Shown one piece after another: positions 8,427 to 16,100 of a DNA stretch of 16,100 nucleotides. A program made the translations under genes and the position numbers. The DNA is from Nephromyces sp. MM_2019 (Eukaryota; Apicomplexa; Aconoidasida; Nephromycida). The first letter of the stretch is position 1. Each line of letters starts with the position of its first letter. Under the pieces are notes generated by a model. It had not been told where the DNA came from. It made no database searches and saw only the letters and a list, made by a program, of their open reading frames with translations. The stretch spans positions 6,431 through 22,530 of the forward strand of contig JADHZB010000853.1 of assembly GCA_015657535.1 (NCBI GenBank), read 5' to 3'.

Positions 8427-11400
8427 TTAGCTGGTCTTTTTGCCAAAAAAGCTTCTCAAGTCTTTTGTATTCTTTGTTTCCACTTTCTTTTTCTTCCTAA
8501 CCGTTGTATTGATACTATTAAGTATTTTGGAAGCATCAGATTCTCTTACTGAGTTAATCTTAGATCCCTCAAATAAGTTTGAATTTTTTCTTTTTGATTC
8601 ATATGGATTGTTTTTATGAACTAATTCATTTTCAATAAGCTCAATGTCTTCTACAATTTCATTATTGCTATTTTCTTGAGATGATTGAGTGTGAGTTGAT
8701 TGGCTTTGGGAAAGAATCAGAAAAGTTTCTTGTTTTTCGGAATTGTTTAAATCTGAATAATTTATTGAGAGTTTTAATACTTGGCTTAAATCATAAAGTA
8801 TGGAGATGGGTTAAATTTACCTTTCTGTTTAGGTTTACGTTTATTAGAGGAACCAAAAAATGACTCTATACCTCTCCAAAGGCGTTGAGGTTGTGCTCTA
8901 GAAGTTCCCTCATAGGATAAATCAAGTTTAAAGCACAAAGCTTCAGATTGATTAGTAGGGACATCGTTCGATTTAGCTTGGTTCAGGATTTTTGGAGTAT
9001 AAACATTCATGTTATACCATTGACAATCCTCTAATAATTTGGAAGGTTCAACTAAATATCAATTAAAAAATTCAATTATATTGAAAAGATAGTATGAAGA
9101 TCGATAAAAGTAGGAGCACTATATACCAGGTTGTTTTAAAATCCAGCTTATATTTAGTGGAGAACATACAGCTATGTGGTCACTGTACTTTGGTGGAGTA
9201 TAAATCATTCCAATGAATGGACCACGTTTAGAGAATTGTGAATGATACGAGTCCATAGAAGCTTCAATTAGGCCAGTACCATCAAAAGGAGCAGGTTTCC
9301 AATCTCCAAAAGCTGTAGATAGTCGGCAAGCATAATCTTCCGACTTTGGTTAGAGAGGATAAATGAGTGCATTTTTTGATTATATTTAAGCTTCACTTAC
9401 TTGAATATCATTGACAGAATCTGAATCTGAAATCATAAGAAATTTGTTGTCACTAAATGACTTAAAAGGCCGAACTGAATTTTCATATAAAATTCTATCC
9501 ATAAGTATGAAATCAATCCTTACACCCTAAATTTATTACAAATTAAAAAGTTTGAGTGATAGTTTATAAAAAAATTAAGCAAATTTTTATACCTCATTTG
9601 TATATCTTCCGTTTGAGTATTGTTCCCAAGCTGTAAAGCGACCAAGCAATTCGGGATGTGCCTCAGCAAATGTGTCTACCATCTGATCTTCCTCAATTAT
9701 GGATTTCATCCATTTTTGCAAAGAAGGGCAATGATAGGCATTCGAGAATGGTATGAGTGATTTTTGTTCAGAGGTGGTTAAATGAACCTAATATGTAAAA
9801 TATTATTTATTTTAGATAGTTAAAGGACATAGTCATTCTAAGTACTTACATTAATAGCTTTTAAAGCATCGGATAGGTGCAAAATACTTAGTTGATTTTT
9901 GTAACGAGCAACCCATCTACCATCTTCTGTATCAGGCTATAAAATATTAGGTTATAAAGATTCAAGTCTAGGTTAATAAAGTGGTGTTTACTTGATAGCT
10001 ATATTTGAACCATTCCGTATGGGTTGACGATGAGCTGTTACTAGGTGTAGTAATGGGCTGGAAAAGTTCATATAATCCAGGATCTATATCATCTTTTATT
10101 GTCCATTCTTTAAGCGTAAGTCTCAAGCGGGCCTCATCTTCATAGTCACTGCATTAATCAGCATAGTGGCTTAGTAAAATAGGTGTAAGTATAAGGTGCA
10201 TACACTTACAATGGTTTCCCAACTAGAGCAAGTCCACCACTTGGGTTCTTAATGTGGAAACGATAAGAGTTGTATTTTCTAGCGTAAATATTTTTAGCTA
10301 CAAAATAAGAATATGTTATTGCTAATTAAAATTATTTCATCTAAGGATGAGCTTTATACCTGTTATTGATTTATCTTTCCCTTGAATCATTTGGATTGTG
10401 TGTTTGTTTTCATCTGTTAGACAGTCTTCAATTGTAGGGCCATAAGTCTTGAACTTTTCATAGAGAGTAGTGCCGAGGATTTTAAGTAGCTCAACACGTT
10501 GATTATCGTCCATGTAACGATTTTTTTGAGGGTTTTCCCACAGTTTTGTTATGTCCACAAGGCTTTCTAGCCAATAACAGTCTTTATTACGATATGAAGA
10601 GTTCAAATCTCCCACTAAGATAACCGGTATGCCATATGTTAGTCTATAAAAAGTAGATTAGTTTGGAGAGGAGTGCATAGTCTGGAGAATTCAGGAGTGT
10701 TTATTTACAAAAGTACATTCATATGCTGTTTCCAAAAATTATAAAATTAAAATGTTGAGCTGATTAAAAGTTTTTATCATAGTTATGATTGTTAATTTCT
10801 GTTTTACCTAGTGCGAATCATCTTAGCTCGTAATGTGTGTAGGAAACGCATCTTAAAAGGTAGTCTGCTGTAAAGTGTACCACTTGAGGGTACATAAACA
10901 TTAAAAATTGCAAAGTTCTTGTGATATGTTATAAGGAGTCGGCCCTCATCGTTTAGGTCACTATGGTCTGATAATGTTACAAGATTGACATCAGACTTAA
11001 AGAATCCCATAGATACCTTGTTGATGTTTGAACTATAGCAATGCGAATAGTGACTCTTTGGGAAACTATTATTAGTCTTATAAACGGTCGAAAACGGTTC
11101 AGAGTCCGCTCTTGAAGTGAGGCCTTGCTTACAGAAAGTTGTAGTGCCACTGTAACCTAACGAAAGTTATCAAACAACAGTATGATTTGAATGTAGTAAG
11201 TGATGCTAAAAAAATAGGGGAGACTAATAGTTAATGTCATTTGTTGTAGGCCTAATATGGCTAAGATTTCCAAATGAATGAGGAAGCTTGGTAAGTGTCT
11301 AAATGAAAATAAAGTGTGATACTTATTGTTTATGGAGCCATATTTGTACAAGATTTACACCCGTATCAGGCTAAAGATCAATTATATCCCAAATTCCTTA

Positions 11401-11807
11401 GGTACCCATCATTCCCATTTACTATCTAAAGGTTTTGGTACCCATTATTCCCCTTGATGATGAACAAGTGCTCCAAAAAGAATCCCATCCCGTAGTTGAA
11501 GCTCCAACGCTTTTGGGGTTAGTAATAAGCTTCTTTTTGGATACCTTTGCCTCCTAAGCAAGGGGTGAGATGTATGATTTTTATATTTTGGCATCGTAAA
11601 AGATATGTCTGAAGACTTTGTTACCTGGATGCATACAATATCTGCATGGTGCAAAGCAAAGTAATTCTCCAAGTTATGGTAGTGTTGTTCTATCAAATTG
11701 AGTGTTGTAGACCAACCCGCTACATTCCATGATATTATGTTCAAGTCTAGAGGGCCCTTTTCAGACCATTTATTGTCTAATAATGCCTGGAGATCTTCGA
11801 TTGGCAT
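8427..11807 (-). CDS. APE2: APE2-like AP endonuclease (exonuclease III family), 12 exons, 784 aa
   Basis: Exons on the minus strand: 11807-11625, 11553-11442, 11156-10808, 10643-10360, 10297-10210, 10148-9992, 9936-9850, 9787-9593, 9526-9401, 9343-9127, 9051-8821 and 8752-8427. All are GT-AG, and phases sum to 2355 nt. Catalytic motifs in order: NIISWNVAGW (Asn28), DIVCIQEAKVS (Glu62, formed at the first junction), GYSGTTTFC (99-107), NVYVPSSG (Tyr186), VGDLNSS (Asp227, Asn229), GVRIDFIL (Asp490) and YSDHIAV (Asp582, His583). The family cleaves DNA 5' to abasic sites and has 3'-5' exonuclease and 3'-phosphodiesterase activity with Mg2+, in base excision repair. APE2 rather than APE1 is suggested by the extra C-terminal tail of about 185 residues, its PIP-like motifs and the GYSGTTTFC segment. 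About 260 residues lie between GDLN and RID, far more than in human APE2 (518 aa in all). No GRF zinc finger is present. Basic clusters (NKRKPKQK, VRKKKKVE) suit nuclear import. An upstream in-frame stop supports the start. Confidence 0.94.
8442..8468 (-). other. C-terminal PIP-box-like motif of the APE2-like protein
   Basis: TKDLRSFFG at residues 772-780, followed by KKTS and the stop. It has the L-x-x-F-F core of PCNA-interacting peptides with Thr in place of the usual Gln, at the extreme C-terminus where such motifs commonly sit. Confidence 0.6.
8852..8887 (-). other. Internal PIP-box-like motif of the APE2-like protein
   Basis: QRLWRGIESFFG at residues 655-666. I-x-x-F-F matches the hydrophobic core of a PIP box, but the Gln is displaced relative to the consensus Q-x-x-[ILM]-x-x-F-F. 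The basic NKRKPKQK follows. Confidence 0.5.
11401..11453 (-). repeat. Duplicated donor-site segment in APE2-like intron 2
   Basis: ggtacccatcattccc (11401-11416) and ggtacccattattccc (11437-11452) differ at one base. The right copy holds the exon 2 donor (exon ends at 11442). The left copy lies 36 bp into the intron and carries the same ATGGGTACC context, so it is a potential decoy or alternative donor. Confidence 0.65.
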
Positions 11808-13190
11808 TACCCTAACTTAAGTTTATAGTACTTGTAAATAATTATAATGATCCGAGGCATAATGAAAAGAATTTTCTATTTCATTTATAATCACCTAAAT
11901 TTTAATATTTATCTCTATGTTTGGATTATACCTTTATGCACTTGAGTCAAAAAGTAGGTGTAGAATTTAAGCTTAGTTTCCTGAAGTTTTTGTACAATTT
12001 TTAAAAATTTTGATTTTATTTTCAATGAGATATTCAATACTACCTGAGGAATATCTTTTATGTAATACCAATTTTTCTTTCTCATGTATGCCCTCCTTCA
12101 CAATGGTGTTGAATGCTTTCCAATATACACTATCATACTAGTATAATATCATCTAATATTTCTCTTTTATTTGGCAGAGTGTTTTGCTTCTTAGATGTTT
12201 TATGTTTTATAGGGAATTTGAAACTTGTGTAAAATTTAAATGGGTACATTTATTTACAGGATTTTCCAAACTTTAATGAAATAAAGCTTATTTTATATTT
12301 ATCTCAGTAAATAAATATAAATTATTTGTTAAAGCTCAGTCTATAAATATCAAGTTTTTGACACTAGTAATTCCTTGAAATTATATATTGAAATATAATC
12401 TTTAATATAAATAAATAAAACTTTACATGTTGTGACTTTTGCGAAATGTTAAATCTATCTAAAACATATTCAATTATGGATAGTAATGACAAATATAAAC
12501 ACATTAAATGTTTTTATATTTTATATAAGAATCAAACAAAATAAAGTTAAATATATATATCCTCTTATTTGCTAGTTAATTAAATTTTATAAATATGAGC
12601 ACCGTATTGTTAACTATAAGGCTTCCATATTATGTAATAAAATGTGTTAGATATTTCAACATATTCGAGGTATTCACATTGTTAAGGGTTATGTATGAAG
12701 TAGCTTTAATTTGTTAAGTTTACATCAAGCTGAAATATATAAAGTATTAATAGACATTTTCAACTCGTTTTTTAATGTTTCAATCTACACATTTTTCAGC
12801 AATTATTTGATACTTGTATATTTATATATATATATATATTTAAAAGCTAATTATATAGGATTAAAACCTTATAATGGTTATACAGGCTTTGTATATATAA
12901 TAAATTATTGATAATGATTAGAATATTCAAATAGGTAGATAATAAGTATGATTTCTATTTAAACATATTTTTTGGATTACAGTTTGTAAATTCTAATACA
13001 AGTATATGAAATAATTTGTGTGTGTAGAAAGTTGTTGAAATTGATCTCTTATCAATCAATTCATGTACAAGATTTCCGATTCATGTTTATATATATATAT
13101 TATAAATTAAAATGAAAATAAATATTAAAATACGCTTAAAACTTTGACATTATATGAAAATAAATAATATATGTAAATAAAAATGCATAC
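11808..13190. other. AT-rich intergenic DNA, no gene seen
   Basis: This is the upstream flank of the APE2-like gene, so its promoter must lie at the left end. Short open frames here (for example 12711-12911 plus) have no splice context, motif or coding-like composition. A short (TA)n sits at 12823-12840. Confidence 0.6.
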
Positions 13191-13610
13191 ATAAAAATTA
13201 TGTGTGTATGTGTGTGTATATGTATGCATGTGTGTCTGTGTGTGTGTGTGCGAAAGAGAGAGAGAGTGAATAGGAGAGAGTGTTTAAGAAAGCATATTTG
13301 TGTGTAGAAGTGAAATTATGAACATAAATTTGTTTTTGAGAATGTCAATGTGTATAAGGGTATGTTAAGATATGAATATATATGATTTAATATATTCTAA
13401 AGTGAGTTTATGCGTGGAATTTTATATAGGTAACCACTATGTGCATATGTATTAGCCTAGTACATAATCTCTAGAAATGTGCAAGTACCCTAAAAAGTGT
13501 TGTCTCAATTATGTGTGTGTGTGTGTCTATGTGTGGATATATATATCTATCTATGTATGTGTGTGTATACTTGTGCTTGAGTGTGTGTGTGTGTGTGTGT
13601 ATGTTTTCAT
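13191..13610. repeat. TG-rich microsatellite block
   Basis: Runs of tgtg on the plus strand at about 13199-13250 (followed by an (AG)n run to about 13266) and 13512-13603 (with an interrupting atatatatctatctatg) are separated by ordinary AT-rich DNA. No coding sequence is present. Confidence 0.7.
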
Positions 13611-13985
13611 TGGTTAGCAAAAATAGTTTAAAAGCTCAACTTTTCAATAAATATATAAAATGATTTGTAAATTTGAAACTTCTTCTCAAATCAACATTTA
13701 TTTCAATAACCATCACATTATATCAAATTTTTCATAAAACTCGTTAGTTCAATTCATAATCATCTGTGTGATTAAAACCTAACACTTTATACACTTAATA
13801 CACATACTATAAAATACTATACACACACTCTAATTCTACATATATACTTCCCCCTACAAACACCCTCTATGAAAACAAAACTTAACGAGGTATGTTATAT
13901 CTATATATATATCATAAATATGTTTGCTTCAACAACACACATACCTATCTATATGTACATATGTATGTACGTATTTGTGTGTCTG
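13611..13985. other. AT-rich intergenic DNA without a recognisable gene
   Basis: No exon, tRNA or promoter motif can be supported. The plus frame open from 13869 continues into the TG/TA repeat and has no other sign of coding. Confidence 0.5.
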
Positions 13986-14031
13986 TCAATCTGTATGTGT
14001 GTGTATGTGTGTATATGGTGCGTATGTGTGT

Positions 14032-14073
<42 letters not shown>

Positions 14074-14136
14074 ACACACATTTTGGTGTGTCTGTACATA
14101 CATTTGTATATATATATTTGTGTTTTTGTGTTTGCA
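13986..14136. repeat. TG/TA compound microsatellite with a 34-bp pure (TA)n
   Basis: gtatgtgtgtgtatgtgtgt-type sequence leads into uninterrupted TA at 14036-14069, then tatacacacattttggtgtg and a second tatata run. The overlapping open frames on both strands encode only YIYI/YVCV-type dipeptide repeats and are artefacts. Confidence 0.8.
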
Positions 14137-14139
14137 TAG

Positions 14140-14600
14140 GTGATGATTTACTACTATATATAACTATTAAGTTTTAAGTAAATCTGATTTGTTTTGGTAT
14201 ATATCTCTATGACTCGCTATTCCAACATTTAATCAATATTTAAATAACACACCAAGTTAGTTTTTAGTATAATTATTTGTTAAAAATAAAGGATTGTAAA
14301 TTGGTTAACATATATCTAAAAAAACAGTATAACTTAAACTATAAGCACAAATATATTACAAAAGCTGCTTATTCATCTACACACACTTTTTGAAATACAA
14401 ACTAAACGGCAAAGAGCACAAAATAATATAGACATCAATATATACACACATATTTCACCTAATTCATACATTCTAACCGTTTATATACATACATTGTTCT
14501 AGACTGAGACATTACATATTATATACACTCATTATCTATTCCTCTTAACTTCTACACAGTTTGTTTTGTTCAGCATTCATAATATATTATTAAGTATATA
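14140..14600. other. AT-rich intergenic DNA upstream of XPO1
   Basis: No gene-like signal. It has scattered acacac and tatata words. The XPO1 promoter probably lies between here and 14946, but no element can be named. Confidence 0.5.
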
Positions 14601-14607
14601 CACATAC

Positions 14608-14644
<37 letters not shown>

Positions 14645-14785
14645 TATATACATAAACACATAATCACAAACATGCATTCACACATATACACACACACATA
14701 CATATAAACAGACACATACATAGACACACACACATACATATACACACACACATACATATACACACACACATACATATATATATAA
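14601..14785. repeat. (TA)n plus CA-rich array with three 18-bp copies
   Basis: Pure TA at 14610-14640 is followed by a CA-rich stretch that ends in three identical copies of acacacacacatacatat at 14724-14741, 14742-14759 and 14760-14777. The minus-strand open frame over it (14590-14829) is repeat-driven. Confidence 0.8.
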
Positions 14786-14946
14786 CTAATAACTGATTGG
14801 TGGGGATCATAACATACATTTTTGCACACATATAATGTTCTTCATGCAGTATACAATTAATCTCTATATTTCACACAAAAATATATATATCTTATTAATT
14901 TTTTTAAGCTTTAAAATATCTATTATTTTACACACACACTTTCAGT

Positions 14947-15697
14947 ATGGCGTCTCATTTAATACCAAACAACCCCCAAATATTATTAGACCTCTCTACA
15001 CCTTTTGATGATTCAAAAGTTGAAGTCTTAGACAATGTTATTAGTGCTATGTTTAATCACACATCTGATGAAAATACTGTAAGTGTGTATATACATATTT
15101 AATTATTTAATTATGTGTGTGTAAAAAAAAAAATTATTAAATGGTGTGTTATGAGTGTCAGGTTGAAAACAATGTGTAATTCTATAAAGTATATTTATAA
15201 AAGCACTTGGATATTTAGCATTATGCGTGTGTTTATGTCTCTATATATATGTGTGTATGTGTTTACTTGTATGTGTATATATATGTGTGTATGTGTTTAC
15301 TTGTATGTGTATATATATGTGTATATATATGTGTGTATGTGTTTACTTGTATGTATATATATATGTGTGTATGTGTTTACTTGTATGTGTATATATATGT
15401 GTCTATGTGTTTACTTGTATGTGTATATGTGTATATATGGGGGGGGGGTATAGGATATAAAACATAGGTACATGTATATATATATATGTGTGTGTATGTA
15501 AATTGTATACTTTAAACCCCTAAAATGAGATATACACATTTTTGAAAAAATTATGTTAGATTGCATATGCAAACACATTATTGGAGGATTTTAAGAATTT
15601 ACCAGAGTCATGGCAATTTGTGACATTAATCCTCTCTGGATCAAAACACCTCAACACAAAATATTTCGCCTTACAAATACTTGAGCATTGTATACAG
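14947..15697 (+). CDS. XPO1: Exportin-1 (CRM1/XPO1), N-terminal two exons, incomplete at right edge
   Basis: Exon 1 is 14947-15078 (44 codons, from MASHLIPNN) and exon 2 is 15560-15697 (46 codons). Both end in phase 0, with donors GTAAGT and GTACAT and acceptor TTAG. Recognisable strings are LLDLSTPFDDSKVEVLDNVI, matching the CRM1 N-terminal LLDFS...LLDNVV helix, then LPESWQFVTLIL and HLNTKYFALQILEHCIQ, matching CRM1 PDAW...ILEFSQN.NTKYYGLQILENVI. This is the start of the importin-beta N-terminal domain that binds RanGTP. Known role: nuclear export receptor for proteins with leucine-rich export signals and for several RNPs. The full protein is about 1050-1200 residues, so over 90% lies to the right. 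No next exon is visible by 16100. A ctttcag directly before the ATG could instead be an acceptor of a 5'UTR intron. Confidence 0.87.
15251..15432 (+). repeat. 34-bp minisatellite, five copies, in XPO1 intron 1
   Basis: Copies start at 15251, 15285, 15331, 15365 and 15399. Each reads gtgtgtatgtgtttacttgt, then atgtgtatatatat, with one or two changes in later copies. A 12-bp gtgtatatatat insert sits at 15319-15330. A run of ten G follows at 15439-15448. Intron 1 is 15079-15559. The three long plus-strand frames here read only the repeat. Confidence 0.9.
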
Positions 15698-15960
15698 GTA
15701 CATACACACACATTTATATATATATATATGTATATACAGTTTTACATATTTTTGATGTATGTCTCTCTTTATTTATATTCTATTCATTCTTTTTGAATAA
15801 ATATGTGTGTATATACATATATATATACATGTATATATATATATAAAACAAGTATATAGGGGTATAAATGAATTTTAATATATAAAAATGAACTTATAAA
15901 TAGATCTAGAGTATACAGAATATAATTAAGATAACCTAATAAATATATATATACCATTCC
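15698..15960 (+). other. Left part of XPO1 intron 2
   Basis: AT-rich with (TA)n patches at about 15717-15730 and 15813-15844. No continuation of XPO1 coding sequence was recognised. Confidence 0.6.
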
Positions 15961-16100
15961 ACCCACCCACACCCACACACATCCACACACATCCACCTAC
16001 AATCCAACCACCCACATCCACACACATCCACCTACAATCCAACCACCCACACCCACACACATCCACACACATCCACACACACCCACACACATCCACACAC
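15961..16100. repeat. C/A minisatellite with an exact 35-bp tandem duplication
   Basis: Units of atccacacac and acccacacac fill the end of the window. Within them 15981-16015 and 16016-16050 are identical 35-bp copies containing atccacctac and aatccaacca. The plus strand has no G and only scattered T. The array runs off the right edge, apparently inside XPO1 intron 2. Confidence 0.88.

Noticed and set aside
8355..8863. Small plus-strand frames at 8355-8552 and 8681-8863
   Set aside because: The first crosses the spacer and the end of the APE2-like last exon, the second its last two exons; both are antisense shadows.
11157..11351. 64-codon minus-strand frame between APE2-like exons 2 and 3
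   Set aside because: It lies wholly in the 285-nt intron. The flanking exons join in phase to give GIMGYSGTTTFC, a family motif.
12711..12911. 66-codon plus-strand frame
   Set aside because: AT-rich chance ORF ending in tatata-coded residues; no motif, no splice context.
13869..14177. Overlapping open frames on both strands at 13.87-14.18 kb
   Set aside because: Dinucleotide repeats keep all frames open; the products are YIYI/YVCV runs.
14590..14829. 79-codon minus-strand frame
   Set aside because: It is entirely within (TA)n and the CA-rich 18-bp array.
15115..15467. Three plus-strand frames of 72-112 codons
   Set aside because: They read the 34-bp minisatellite inside XPO1 intron 1.
1..16100. 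tRNA, rRNA, CRISPR, transposase or telomere repeat
   Set aside because: No T-loop consensus with a matching acceptor stem, no spaced direct repeats, no mobile-element ORF and no tandem TTTAGGG-type array was seen on either strand by eye.

Overview
This is a nuclear fragment from an AT-rich, intron-dense unicellular eukaryote. All genes are split by GT-AG introns, mostly 45-110 nt but some near 25-30 nt. Stops are standard. Non-coding DNA is full of (TA)n and (TG/CA)n tracts. No bacterial, viral or transposon gene is visible. Gene content, short introns and base composition fit an apicomplexan, perhaps piroplasm-like, but that assignment is an inference.

Layout: (1) 142-2305, minus strand: a four-exon WD-repeat protein recognisable as WDR74/Nsa1, a 60S ribosome biogenesis factor. 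(2) 3587-4574, minus: a six-exon Ser/Arg-rich protein I do not recognise. (3) About 4886-8281, plus: an EF-hand protein of roughly 670 residues in about two dozen small exons; its N-terminal two thirds match nothing I know. (4) 8427-11807, minus: a complete twelve-exon AP endonuclease of the exonuclease III/APE2 family, 784 residues, with every catalytic position present. (5) 14947 to beyond the right edge, plus: the first two exons of exportin-1 (CRM1/XPO1).

Genes 2 and 3 are divergent; genes 3 and 4 are convergent with 145 bp between stop codons. The 3.1 kb before XPO1 and the two XPO1 introns are dominated by microsatellites and minisatellites, including an exact 35-bp tandem duplication at the right edge. 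The genes are unrelated housekeeping functions (ribosome assembly, DNA repair, nuclear export, calcium sensing) and do not form a pathway.

I found no obvious new molecular system. The items most worth a second look are the APE2 C-terminus, which has two PIP-box-like motifs and no GRF zinc finger, and the unassigned multi-exon EF-hand protein. Exon models were built by hand from splice signals and reading-frame phase. Those for WDR74, APE2 and XPO1 are firm; those for the other two are approximate in places.
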